64,000 bases of DNA from Cyanophora paradoxa. Taxonomy: Eukaryota > Glaucocystophyceae > Cyanophorales > Cyanophoraceae. Shown in pieces: positions 23,600 to 34,905 of this stretch. Every line of letters begins with the position of its first letter. Position 1 is the first letter of the stretch. The stretch spans positions 496,001 through 560,000 of the forward strand of contig QPMI01000416.1 in NCBI GenBank assembly GCA_004431415.1, given 5' to 3'. A program made the translations under genes and the position numbers. The notes below the pieces were generated by a model. It was given only the letters and a program-made list of their open reading frames with translations. It did not search any database and had not been told where the DNA came from.

Positions 23600-23925
23600 A
23601 CGGCGGGCATTGATGCGCTCGATTGTTGGGGATCCGGAGGGGTTCGGCTTCCACCGCGAGCGGCCCCCGCGCTCCGCGCCCTCCAGCTCCGCCTCTAGAT
23701 CTAGCTCGAATCGAAGGCCTGCGTACTGATGGCTTACTGGGGCGGCACGGGGTACCTGGGGGGTGGGGGAAAGATGGGGTTCGGCTTAAGCTTCCACCGC
23801 GAGCGGCCCCCGCGCTCCGCGCCCTCCAGCTCCGCCTCTAGATCTAGCTCGAATCGAAGGCCTGCGTACTGATGGCTTACTGGGGCGGCACGGGGTACCT
23901 GGGGGGTGGGGGAAAGATGGGGTGA
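23600..23925 (-). pseudogene. Two tandem copies of one ACAD10/11 exon
   Basis: The minus strand encodes variants of [14 protein letters not shown], matching the exon at 50,123-50,205 of the intact gene. 23,641-23,777 is repeated almost exactly from 23,778. The visible difference is an added AAGCTT palindrome in the second copy. Relative to the true exon both carry an extra self-complementary stretch (around CTAGATCTAG). These are fragments, not a gene. Confidence 0.75.
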
Positions 23926-24039
23926 GGGTACCAGATGGCGCACTGGGGCGGCACCGGGGGGGGATGGAGCGTGGAGGTTTCTATGTGCATGTTCGGTCGT
24001 CGCATCGGAGCTCTTCATGGTCAATAGATCGCGTCTTCG

Positions 24040-24430
24040 TGATTCGACTTCAAATTCTGTCGTCGTTTGATTTATAGTTTGCTTCTTCGAAACAATAGCG
24101 TAGCAATATCATACAATATTCAATACGATAACTAGTACTGTATGTTTTTAAAAGAGAACTGAACTTCGATCATATGCGTTCGGCCGCGAGCGAGCGCCTC
24201 GAGGGCGCCTCGCGATAATTATAACTGCGATAATTAATATAAGCGCCTCGGGGAGCGAGCGAGCGATAATTATAACTTAACCGCGTATAGCATAGCAATG
24301 GCATACAATATTTAAGATAACTGTATGTTTGTTACTGCATACAATTAACACGATAACTGTATGTTCTTAAGATAACTGGGATCATATGCGTTCGGCCGCG
24401 AGCGCCCTCGCCTCGAGGGCGCCGGCGCCT
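24040..24430. repeat. AT-rich direct repeat of about 200 bp
   Basis: Two copies contain AGCAATRKCATACAATATT, CGATAACT-ACTGTATGTT and GATCATATGCGTTCGGCCGCGAGCG, at about 24,100-24,210 and 24,293-24,415. Between them ATAATTATAACT recurs. It is noncoding and lies just downstream of the beta-propeller gene's stop codon. Confidence 0.6.
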
Positions 24431-24440
24431 CGGGATCGGA

Positions 24441-26785
24441 TCAGTCCGGGAAGACTATAGCGCCGCCCTCCACGCGGAGCAGGCCCGAGCGGACAAGGAG
24501 GCACGCGCAGCCCGCGTCCGGACCACAGGGAGGGGGGGGGGGGGGGGGGGGGGGGAGGGGGGCGGGCGTGAGCCCAAGGCCCGGCTGGAGCAGCGGGTCG
24601 AGGGGGGTACGCGGACCTTCGAATTCGAAAGGGGGAGAAGGCGACGTCCACGGCGAAGACCTGGTTGGCCTGGAACAGCGTGACGTAGCAGACCCGCCTG
24701 CCGGGGGGGGGGGGGAGGAGAAGGGGGTACGTCGTCGCCGGGGCCGGGCTCGAGCAGATGCGGGGGGGGGGAGAAAGAAAGAGGGGGGGCACTGGGGCGG
24801 ATCGCAGGCGATGTCCAGGGGTAGAGTCCCGAGGCTGTTTACGTTTATGATCGCGCCCGAGATCTCCACTGCGGGGGTACGGTGATTTATAGAAGCCGCG
24901 CCCTTCAAATTCGGATTCGCTGCTCATATGAGGTCTGAAGGCGCGCACGGGTACGAAGATCGATCTTCCGAACGACGTCCGTCAGGAGCTGCGGGCCGTC
25001 CGACGGTCAGGGGGTACGGGGAAGCTGGGGGAGGGGGGTACGGGCTCACTTCTGTCACGTAGAGGACCTTCGTGAGCCGGTGGTAGTAGGCGCCCCAAGG
25101 GGCGTACATCGTCGCGGCGGTCCCGACCCCTGCACGGATGCCGAGTTCGATTCCGAGCGGGTCCGTTTCTTTGGCGAGAAGCGGGCCGGGCGCACCGGCG
25201 GCGGGGACGGGGTCACGGACAGTGCCGGCGCTGGGAGGCGACCCAACGATCGTGGCCACCTGCGCGGGCTCTCGGATCGAATCCAGAGGGGAGCGAAATC
25301 CCCGGACCGAAAAGAAGCCGTACCCTCCCCGAGGCGACGTCGACGCGCCGGATGGCGCCGTGGGACGTTTCGGTGGTGACGAGTACCCCCGGCTCGACCT
25401 CCACGATCCTCCCGATCTCGTCGAAGGCAGTGTCGGTCCCTGGGCGAGCGTCAGGAAACGGGGCGGGCCGGGATTCGAGCCGGGACGCACCGACGCCGTC
25501 CGCGTACCCCGCGGTGGCCCGCCCGGCTACCAGCGAGGCATCCACCGCTGAGGGGGCGGTGAGAGGAGCGGATCGATTTCGGCGGAGCCGAGGGCTCATG
25601 ATCACGTACCCCCGAGAGTGTGGCTGTAGATGGCGGGCCCGTCCGCGAAGTAGAGACGCAGCCCGTCCAAACTCACGGTCTGCCGGCACGGCGCGCAGGC
25701 GGGCTAAGCGAAGGGTTAAAGAAAGAAACTTTTTGAAAGAAAGATTGGACGCTGGCCGCGGGCGCGGGTCACGGGTCGGCGCCGCACCAGCCCGCGGATG
25801 GCGTTGGGGCGAGTGAGGAGGGTCGTTACGGCGCGGTCCGTTCTCGCCTCCGGGGGCTGCGCGAGCAGAACGCCATGCGGACGCGGCGGACCTGGCCGGT
25901 TGTCTGGCCTGCGCCCGGATCGATATACACGAACAGAGGCCGGTGGAGCAGATCTAGACCGGAGGGCACCGAAGTACATGTAGCGGCACAAAGAATCCAA
26001 GGCGAGTTGCTGGCGGGCGAAGGGTCAGCCAGGGCGAAGGGGGTGGGGGTGGGGTGAGGGGTAGGGGGGTGGGGGCGGGGTGGGGGGGTAGGGGTGGGGT
26101 GTAGTGCGGGGGGGGGGGGGGGGAGGGGGGGGCGAACCGAGCCGCCTGAGCCGCTGGTTAGATATATGGTCGCGTCAGTACCCGTCCCGTCCGCCGCGCC
26201 CCACGTCGTGCCGTCTGTCCTCCCGACGAAGGCCGGCGGGTCGGCTGTGCACGCATCAAATGAAAGTGGCGGAGATGTGGATCAAATTTCGAGCGCCGTC
26301 GCCGAGCCGCGCGCATTTGTGAGGTCAGGTCTCGGCGCATCCTTGGTCATGTTAAGCTGCCTCAGGCCCTCGCCGGCGTTGCCTGTCACCACGTAGAGCT
26401 GACCCGTAGCCTCGCACATCACGGCCCCGCGGAACTGATTGAAGCCGCCGGCGCCGCCGAACTGGAAGCGGTAGCTTCCTGTCTCGACTCGTGACAATGA
26501 GCAGCGGAGGCGCGCGCAGCTGCAGCGGGCGCGGCTGGCAGCGTCGGCGGGCGCACCCTCGGAAGTGAAACCCCCGGCGTTCGTGAATGTTGGCAACTGT
26601 CCTTGCACGGTCGCCAGCTGCAGCTGTAGCATGCTGAAGATGCATGCTGCGAGCACCAGCTGCAACGGGACGCGCGCGACCAACCGCTGTGACGCGCTCC
26701 GTTGCAGCTGGTGCTCGCAGCATGCATCTTCGGCCTCCCTGCGACCGACATCGCCGCATGACGCCACCGCGGAGGCTGCTGTCAT
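24441..26785 (-). CDS. Secreted NHL-like beta-propeller protein
   Basis: The protein is probably exported. A hydrophobic segment (VPLQLVLAACIFSMLQL) is followed by QGQLPTFTNAGGF near 26,600. Repeated blade-like exons follow: SYRFQFGGAGGFNQF and GAVMCEATGQLYVVTGNAGE at 26,480-26,340; LFVYIDPGAGQTTGQVRRV about 25,920; VSLDGLRLYFADGPAIYSHT at 25,680-25,620; ATMYAPWGAYYHRLTKVLYV at 25,125-25,050; VTLFQANQVFAVDVAF at 24,690-24,635. The last exon ends VRSGLLRVEGGAIVFPD at TGA 24,441. The pattern (P-x-G, then LYVT/LYFAD) is typical of NHL/SMP-30-type propellers. Introns carry GTACCCCC on the sense strand. The start at 26,785 is the nearest in-frame Met and gives an unusually long signal region; an alternative start is possible. 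Confidence 0.6.
26636..26731. repeat. Perfect 33-bp inverted repeat in a signal-peptide exon
   Basis: 26,636-26,668 is the exact reverse complement of 26,699-26,731, with a 30-base loop. It overlaps the region encoding the hydrophobic leader of the beta-propeller protein and could form a strong hairpin in DNA or mRNA. Confidence 0.85.
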
Positions 26786-27129
26786 CCTAGGGCGAGGAAT
26801 CTGCGCCGAGATGCAGCTGAAGTTGAATAGTGGAAAGCTGCGAAGCCCGCATATGCGGATGGGCGCGGCAACCACGCTGCAAATCGCGCTCGCGGTCCCG
26901 CTCGCAGCTGACGGAGCTCGAGCACGATGTACGTCTGTTTTCAGGATGCGCTCGAGCGGCGTCTGACGTGACTGCGGCTGCTGGGTGCTGGGGTTTGCAG
27001 GAAGCGGGTCGGCAGGGCGGGGAGCTCCGGCTCCGAGCGGCGTAAGCGCTCCGGCTTCTAAAGCTACGCGAGCGCGCCGGCTCAAGCTGCAGGCCGCAAC
27101 AGCTGTGATGGCCTGCGAATGAGACTGCG

Positions 27130-30100
27130 ATGCAGAGGAAACTTTCCTCAAGTTTCCTGTGGGATGGGGTATCGAGATCCGGCCTTCCGCACTCGTACCC
27201 TGGCAGCGAGCAAAATCGATCTGCTCGGCGTATGGCGGGCCCCGGCTCTCCGGGATCCGACAGCCGCATCACAACGCGCTTGCGCCACCTCTCGGCGCCC
27301 TCGTCGAGCGCGCAGCAGGACAGCGGCGAGGAAGCCGAGCGAGCCGAGCGCGCAGAGAAGACGCGCGGTGGGCCCGCGGACAGGACAGTTATCATCGCGG
27401 CCGATCCCGCGTTCCATAGCGTGCGCCCTCGCGGAGTTCCGCATTCGTGTGCGTACGCGCCGGTCTGCGGGTCGTGTACCGAACCCTCCACCGCGCAGGG
27501 CAAGGCAGTGATAAGCGTATGGAAGCGAGTAGAGGCTCAGTTCATCGCCGGAGAGATCGCTCTTGCGTTCGGTGGCGTTCTCTGCTTTTCTCTGCCTCGC
27601 GGCGCCGACCCGCCCCGCGCGCGGCGCCGCACCGCGCGCCGGGCGTTCGCGCCCGATCCCGCCGCTATGCCCTCTAGACTGTCATTCCACCCGCAGCCTG
27701 CCGGTGCCCGCCCCGACTGACCGCCGAGCGGGCATGCATGTGCGTTCCGTGTGCGCGCGCAGCGGACGTACAGTCGTCGACGGCGCTGTGGGAGGCGCTG
27801 CCGGACTCCACCATGACGAAGGCGATTGATGCGCTCTTCGAGCTGCTTCGGGAGGGCATCGAGCTGGTCTCCGGCTACGAGGTGAAAGCCGAAGGCGACT
27901 CGATGTTCGCGGTTCGTCTCCGATCCCCGCCCCGCGATCGCGCACGCGCGCGAGGGTACCTCGATCTACGGCGACGCGGCTCGACCGCAGGTGTTCGACA
28001 GCGTCGCGCGGGCCGCGTACTGGTGCCTCTGGACACAGGCCATGCTCCTCGAAGGCACGCCAAGATTTGATCCGATTCAAAATTCAAATTTGATCTGCGG
28101 TTCAACGCTTCGTTCGCGCCCGCCAGCCAGCCGCGGCTGACCCCGCGCGCGCGGCGCAGTGGACTGGCCTCGGGAGATGCTCGCGGAAGTCGCGGCGCGG
28201 GAGGAGCTCGCCAGCGACTCTACTCCGCTCTTCCGCGGTGCGGGGACCGGCACGGCCGTTCCGCCCGCCTGCCCCGACCGCCCGCCTGCCCGCGCGCAGG
28301 CCTGCGCCTCAGAATGGGGGTGCACCGCGGGCGTCCCAACGTCAAGATCGACTCCACCACCGGCCGCATGGGTGCGGGCCTCGTGACTACAAATATTATA
28401 AGCTCAAGGTCCCTAGCTTAAAAGCTCAAGGTCCCTAGCTTAAAAGCTCAAGGTCCCTATCTTATAAGCTCAAGGTCCCTAGCTTATAAAGGCCGGGCCG
28501 GGCCGGGCCTCGTGACTATATATAAGCTTGAGCTCAAGGTCCCTGGCTGCGCCCAGCTCCGGATCCGAGCTGCGCCCTTGCAGATTACTTCGGCCCGGTC
28601 GTCAACAAGGCGGCGCGCGTGGCCGGGTGCGCTCAGATGATCCTCGTCCCACTATTCCGTCGACTATGTATGCTTATCTTAGTAGCCTCTAGTAGCGTCG
28701 CTTAGTATTTTATCCTATCTTAGGCGCTACCCTAGGCCAAGGCGGCGCGCGTGGCCGGGTGCACTCATAGGATCCTCGCGATCGTCCCGCCCCGCCCCGC
28801 CTAGGCTCGCCCTCGGCCTCGGCTTGCGCCGTGCTCCGCCCCTCCTCCTCGTCCTTGTTCACGTACCCCGCAGGGCGGCGGCCGGGGGCCAGATCGTGCT
28901 GAGCCGCAGCACCTTCGACGCGATGGTCGCGGGCGAGTCCGCTGGCGTCGGCTTCAGGTGAGGTGCTATATATAGATACCCTCTAGTTCCGTTCTCTCGC
29001 TCGACTATGTATATATGCTTATCTTCGCCCTGATCATCTCACCTGACTCTGAGCCAGCCTGGGCGAGGACACGATCCCCGGCCTCTCGCTCACGCCCATC
29101 GACCGCCGCACGGACCGCGGGCGCGCAGGCGCCGGCCGCTCCGCGAACTTGTTTTTTCGCCGCAGCGCATGAAACTCGCCGCAGCGGCCTGCCTCTGCTG
29201 GTGGAAGGGGTTGACCGGGGCCTCGCGCGCTCGAGCTCCCGGCGGCGAGCCACGCTGCCCCCCAACTTCGCGTGCGGCCGTACCCGTACCCCCCTTCCAC
29301 CCCCCTTCCACCCCGCCCCGTCCCGCCCAGCGCTATCTTCTTGACGTTGCGCGCGCAGGCCGGGGCGGGGCGGGGGCGGGGCGGGAGTCTTCCGCGCGCC
29401 CGGGGCCGACACCTGGAGTGCACACCCGCAGGTGCCCCCGCCCCCTGCCCCGCCCCCGCCCCCGCCCCCGCCCCTCCCCCTTTCTCCCCGAGTCACAGGC
29501 TCCAAAATGGACGCCATAGTAAATTAAATCTCCCATCCTTAAGAAGCTTAAGCTTATCCCGGACCGAGGCTTAGGAGGTCCCAAAATCAAATCCATGGCT
29601 CGCGTCTCGTTACTAGCGCTTCCAGCGTTCAAGCCGCTGTAGCCCCCTCCAAATTCGAGCAAGCTCGTAACCAGCGTTTCGTTCCGCCTCAGGACGAGCG
29701 CTGGTTATCGCCGCTGCCACCCCCGCCCCCCGCGCCGGGCCCGTCGGGGAAGGGAGTGCCGGGCCCCGCGCGGGGCGCCGGGGCGCGACCTACGCCCCCC
29801 GGGCCCGGGCCCGGGCCGTACCCCTCCCTGGTCGATATGCTCTCCGCCGACGCCGAGGAGGTGAGCATCCATCGGTTTTTTCTTTTTTTTTGGGGGGGGT
29901 ATATGTACGGGAGGGGGCGGAGGGGGAGTGGACGGGAAAGGGGAGGGGGCGGGGGGGTGGGGGGGGGGGGGGAGGCCCCCAGACGGCCGGACGATAATTA
30001 TAATTATAAGCGGCCTCGTTGCAGGGGTACGCGTGCATCTACGGCGCCTGCTCTTTCTATAACTTCACCTACCGCTTACATTTCTAGACTTCTAGTCCCC

Positions 30101-33100
30101 CTTACCGGTTCTAGCTATAGTCCCCCTTAGCCCCCTCAGATCGATATCGGCGTTTGCGTTGCGACGCGACGCGACGCGACGCGTGCTGATCATATGACGC
30201 GGGAGCGTCGGCAGACGTCGGCGGAGGGGGGCGTGGAGGGGACGGCGGACCTGCAGCCCTCGCGATCGGCCTCCGAGTCGTACCCCTTGGGCCACTGGGG
30301 CCGCGATCGCGATCGCGATCGCGATCGCGATCGCGATCGCGATGGGGGCGGGGGCGGCGCGCGCCGCTCCTCGTGGCCCCTCCTCGCCCCCTCGGACCGC
30401 CGCCGGGTAAGCCATCAGAGGCATATATATTACAGAGCAAGAGCATAATATAGAACGCCAGGTCGGCTTATATATCTAGGCCCCGCCCCTTGTAACTAAT
30501 TCTGCCGCTCGAGCTCCTCCCTCTGCTTCCAACTCTCTCTCACGGATGTTGTGCCCCGCCGGGTGCCGGGCCGTGTACAGCACATGGCGCACTAACTGCT
30601 AAGCCGACGCCCTCCTAGCAAATTACACCTACAAACAAACCAGCAAGTCTAACAGAGCTAGAACCATGTAGCTCCGACAAACCAAAGTGCTGCAGCTGAC
30701 GCCCCCTGACAGAACGTGGAGAACGCGGCCGCGGTCACCACGACCTCGACATCGACGAGGGGCAGCGGGGACGCCCGGTGCGCGCGCTCGAGCTCGCTCT
30801 TGGCCCTTCGCTTGGCCTAGTTCCACCTGCGATTACATCTGCTCAACTACAATTACGATAGCTCACGGCTGATAGCTCATGATCATCTGAACTTCAGCCT
30901 TCATCAGGTCGCCCGCGGAAGGGCCGGCGGAGCGGGCGCCAGAGGAAAAAGCACCCACGCCCGCCCCCAGCCAGGTGAGCCTGGCCCGAATCGAATCGAA
31001 TCGAGTGCCTAGAAGCTTAAAATTCCCAAAGAACTCGGAGGAATCTTACATAGCGCCGCATAACTCGCCTGCAATCTAAAAGCTCATAACTCCTCCATAT
31101 ATCTCGGAGGAATCTTAGCGTCTAATAAATCGCCTGCGATCTAGCAACTCATAACTCCTCATACATCTCGGACGAATCTTGGCGTCCAATAACTCGCCTG
31201 CAATTTAACAGCTAATAACTCGTCGTAAATAAGTCGCCCGGCTGCAGCCCCAGGCCGAGACCGAGGCGGGCGGCGGCGACGAAGGTCTAGAATATTCCTA
31301 ATAACTCGGAGGAATCTTATAATGAGCGCCTCATAACTCATAACTCTGGATCCTCATGATCAATATAAATCATGATATCGATCATGTATAACTCGCCCGC
31401 CAGCAGCTCCAGGCTGAGGCCGAGACCGAGGCGGGCGGCGCCGGCGCCGAAGGTCTAGATCTAGAGCAGGAATCCTAGCGCCTAATAACTCGCCTCCGAG
31501 GAATCCTAAAGCTAGCCTCTAATAACTCGCCTGCAATCTGACAACTGATACCTCAGGCCGAGGCCGAGGCGGGCGGCGGCGGCGCCGAGTTCGAATTCGA
31601 AGGTCTAGATCAGATTGCCTTCACGCCGCTCGCCGCCTCGCCGGGCCTGCTGAGCCCCGCCGCCCGCTGGGCCATCGCCTCCCGCCCCGCCTCCCACCCG
31701 GCTTCTCGCCGCGCCTCCCGGCCGCCCACGCCCGCGCCCGCGCCCACGCCCCTGCGGCCGACCGAAGGTGACAGCGTTCTGAGGGGTCGGGCGGGGACCC
31801 CATATAAACATCCTTGTGACGCAGTACGCGGACCGTGGCCTGGCCGCTCCCCGCTGACGACAGCGCCCCCGCCCCCTCGGCCCTCGGCGACGCCCTCCTC
31901 CTCCTCCTCCTCCTCCTCCCGCCCCGCCTCCCACGCGGTCTCGCGCCCGACCTCCCCCGCCCCTACCCCGCGGCCCACCGGCGGAGCGCCGGCGCCTGGC
32001 CGGGGGGCTACCCCCGCCGCCCGCGATCGTGAGGGGCGCCACGAAACTGGTACCCGGGACGGGCGCATCCGCCTCCCCGCGGCCCTGGGCGGGCCGGCGC
32101 CTGCGCCTGCGCCCTCCGCGCCGCCTCCGACGGGCCAGCGGGCGGCCGGGACCCCGGCTCCGCCCGGGGACAGGGATCCGGCCCTCCAGGACGCCCTGGA
32201 GTGGGCGGCCCGCGCCGCCCGCTCCCGTATCGCCCGATGCCTGAGCCGCCCCGAGGCCCACGCCGCGGTGCCCTCTATCATTATTATATATATATTATAA
32301 CCACTATGATAACCTGTTTTTATTCCGCCATCTTTCCATCTCTAGCTTCTTAAAGAGGGTCGCGCCGCCCGCTCCCGTATCGCCCGATGCCTGAGCCGCC
32401 CCGAGGCCCACGCCGCGGTGCCCTCTATCATTACTATTATAACCACTATGATAACCTGTTTTTATTCCGCCATCTTTCCATCTCTAGCTTCTTAAAGAGG
32501 CCTAGGGTCCTTGAGATTCGATTTCCTTCGAGCTCGAGCTCGTCTGACGCGTGCGCGGCCGGCCGCAGGCCGCCGCAGGCCGCCCCTCTAGGGCTCGGTC
32601 GGCGTCGGAGACGGGTACCGGCTCTCCCAGCAACGGTCACAACGGCGGCGGCGGCAACGGCCACGCGCGTCCCCTTTCCCCGCCTTTCTTTCCCCTTGCA
32701 CGTCTCAGCTTGGCCCTTCATCGCAGGCGCCGCGGCCCCGGCCCGCCGAGCTCCAGAAGCACCCCGGGCTCGACTACGGCGAGCTCTACGCTGCTCTGGC
32801 CTGCCTCCAGGACGCGGTGCGCGCGCGCTCGCGTACTCCCCTGCCGTCGCCCCCTCCCCTCCCCCCCCCACCCCCCCCCCCCCCCCCCTCCGAATTTGAC
32901 GTTTCGCTTCGCAGTCGGCGCCGCGGTTCCGGTACACGGAGAGCGAGGGGAACGGGGGCCCGGGGGGTACGCCCGGAGGCGGAGGAGCGGGGAGGGGAAG
33001 CGGGGGCGGGGGGGGCGGGGCGCCGCCCGCGCCTGGCCCCCCGCACTGGACTTCGACTTCGAAGTCGTCGCCTCCCGTACCCTCCCCGACTCCTAGGCCT

Positions 33101-34905
33101 CCGGGCACGGCCCTCTCCGGCCCGGGGCAGCAGCCGCCCCCCGCTGAGGCGGGCGCCGGCGGTCCATCTGCCGCGCGGCGCGCGCGACTCGCGCCGCCGT
33201 CGTCGGTGTCGATCGAGAGCGATGACGGCGCCGGCGGCGGTGCCGGGGAGGAGAGTCGGGCGTCGCCCCCGGCTGCCCCTGGGGCGGCGCTCGAGCTCCC
33301 CACGGCCCACCTTCAGGTGGAGGCGACGAGCTCCCGAGGCTCTCCCGAGGGGACTGCGGGCGCGTCGGCCGCAAATGGGGGCGGCAATGGGCGCGGCCGG
33401 TCCTCCACGAACGGCGGGAACGGCCAAAGCCGCGGGCACGGCCGCTCGGCCCCGCCGCGGCTCTCGCTGCCCGCGGCCCCCGACGCCGACTCCGACGGCC
33501 GCCTGAAAGTCAGCTGCAGCCTCAGCCCGCGCGCGGCGGCGGCCGTCGCGGCCGCCGCGCCGCCCCTATCGCTCCCCGCCGGCGCCCCGCCGCAGCCCGG
33601 CGCCCCGCTGCCCCCGCCCAAGGGCCACGGGGCCCACGACGCGGCGGCCCCGCCCCCCGACCCGCCGGATTTGATCTCCCGGCCCGAAGCCGACGCCTCG
33701 CCCTCCAGCGCCCCTTTTCCAGACGGGAGCGCACCGGGAACAAACACGGCAAACGCGCTGCTGGCGGCGGAAGAGCGCGAGCGCGACGGCTTCCTCCCGC
33801 CCGTGGTGCGCGCGCCCCCTGCCCGATGAAGGCCTTTAGGTCTGGTCTAGTGGGATGGTCGGCATTATTGGCCATAGTTCGTTCGAGTTCCGGGTGCTGG
33901 GTACCAAGGTGTCGAACGACGGCCCGGGTACCGAGTGCTGGGTACCGAGGCCATTACATGCCCTCCCGCAGGTCTTCGAGTTCCGGGTGCTGGGCCGGTT
34001 CCAGTTCAAGGGCATTAAGGTCTCCGAGGAGGTGAGCTCCCTCTAGCCCGAGGGGCCTGGACCTAGATCTAGAGCCGATCCAGGATAGCTATAGCTATAG
34101 AGGCCTATGGCCTGGACCTAGCTAGCTAGATATAGAGCCGATATCGATCCAGGATCGTGTGCTAGAGCTAGCTATAGAGCCGAACTAGCTTGCTATATAT
34201 ATATATATATAGCTAGCTAGCTAGCTATAGAGCTAGCTATAATTAAATATAAAGCCTAGCTATAGACCTAGTGTGCTGGGCCGGTTCCAGTTCAAGGGCA
34301 TCATGGTCCCCGAGGAGGTCAGCTCGCGTAAGATCTGATCTAGAGCCGATCCAGGGTTAGGAGGCCTGAACCTAGCCCTAGAGGCCTGCACCTAGCTAGA
34401 GCCGATGCAGGATCTACATATATAGAAGTGGAGAGGGGCCTAGGACCGGTATCGACGCGAGACCCGCATGCGCAGCTGGTGCAGGTCAGGCCCGCCCGCA
34501 TGATTATAAGCTTTACCCCTCGGGATTTACCCCTCTAATTATTCGATTCAACCTAATAATTAAGAGACCTGGACCTAGATCTAAAGCCGATAGATAGATA
34601 GATAGATTTAGATATATAGTTGCCGACGCGAGACCCGCGCGCAGCTGGTGCAGGTCAACCTGCCGGCCCACGGGGCCCGCCTCTTCCCCAAGTCCGACCT
34701 CCTCATCGCCTCCCCCTCCAGCTCCGCCGCCTCCTCCGGATCCGGGCCCGGCACGGCCGCCGGGGGGGGTACGCCGTCGTCCTCCGGGTCCGGCCCGCGG
34801 CCGCAGCCGGCCTCGGCCGCGGGTGATCGCGAGGACGCGGGGGGTAGAGGGAGCGCCGGCGCCCGCCGGGGGCCCCCCACCCTCCCCATCCTCCGCGAGG
34901 CGTGA
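27130..34905 (+). CDS. Class III adenylate/guanylate cyclase-like protein
   Basis: It would make cyclic AMP or GMP. The catalytic domain is split over exons: ADVQSSTALWEALPDS (27,768-), with first metal Asp, through GYEVKAEGDSMF (27,873-27,908) with second Asp; RMGVHRGRPNVKIDSTTGRM (28,314-28,372); DYFGPVVNKAARVAG (28,583-28,627) with the conserved Asn; and GQIVLSRSTFDAMVAGES (28,890-28,940). The domain edge FRVLGRFQFKGIKVSEE (33,980-34,030) and QLVQVNLPAHGARLFPKSD (about 34,640-34,700) are far downstream, separated by about 5 kb of introns and Pro/Ala/Ser-rich exons. The stop is at 34,903-34,905. The start at 27,130 (MQRKLSSSF) is tentative. The sequence most resembles fungal-type soluble cyclase domains; substrate choice cannot be read. 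Confidence 0.65.
28395..28550 (+). repeat. Intronic tandem repeat AAGCTCAAGGTCCCTAGCTTA
   Basis: Four near-identical copies, plus a fifth at about 28,525, occupy the intron just before the DYFGPVVNKAARV exon. Flanking GGGCCGGGCC units and CTCGTGACTA are also doubled (28,380 and 28,508). Confidence 0.75.
28605..28780 (+). repeat. Duplicated fragment of the NKAARVAG exon
   Basis: About 40 bases that encode NKAARVAGC and the splice region (28,605-28,649) recur at 28,738-28,778 with three changes. The second copy has no upstream catalytic residues and lies in the following intron, so it is a decayed partial exon. Confidence 0.75.
30301..30343 (+). repeat. (CGATCG)-type microsatellite
   Basis: Seven overlapping GATCGC units form a fully self-complementary run. 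In the + frame it would read DRDRDR. It lies between recognisable cyclase exons and whether it is translated is unclear. Confidence 0.7.
31030..31610 (+). repeat. Tandem exon-intron repeat, about 140-165 bp, three copies
   Basis: Each unit has an AT-rich part with variants of TAATAACTCGCCTGCAATC and a GC-rich part (CCGAGGCGGGCGGCG, at 31,251, 31,411 and 31,556) ending in GAAGGTCTAGA. In the + frame the GC-rich parts read as AEAETEAGG-type peptides, so a small exon and its intron seem to have been copied together. Confidence 0.65.
32211..32499 (+). repeat. Tandem duplication of an exon end plus intron (150 bp)
   Basis: 32,211-32,360 is repeated at 32,361-32,499. Both copies hold the coding phrase ARSRIARCLSRPEAHAAVPS and the following AT-rich sequence down to CTTCTTAAAGAGG. 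They differ mainly in the length of an AT run. Confidence 0.85.
33882..34665 (+). repeat. Duplicated terminal exons of the cyclase gene
   Basis: The exon phrase TTCGAGTTCCGGGTGCTGG is at 33,882 and 33,975. The part encoding VLGRFQFKGI is at 33,987 and again at 34,273. The next exon start (GACGCGAGACCCGC, then CAGCTGGTGCAGGTC) is at 34,454 and 34,625. The 34,273/34,454 pair lies between the other two, as if a two-exon block had been copied. These could be alternative exons or relics. Confidence 0.75.

Noticed and set aside
32446-33747. Minus-strand frames of 140-285 codons over the cyclase 3' part
   Set aside because: Low-complexity antisense shadows with no domain; the plus strand has the coherent exons.
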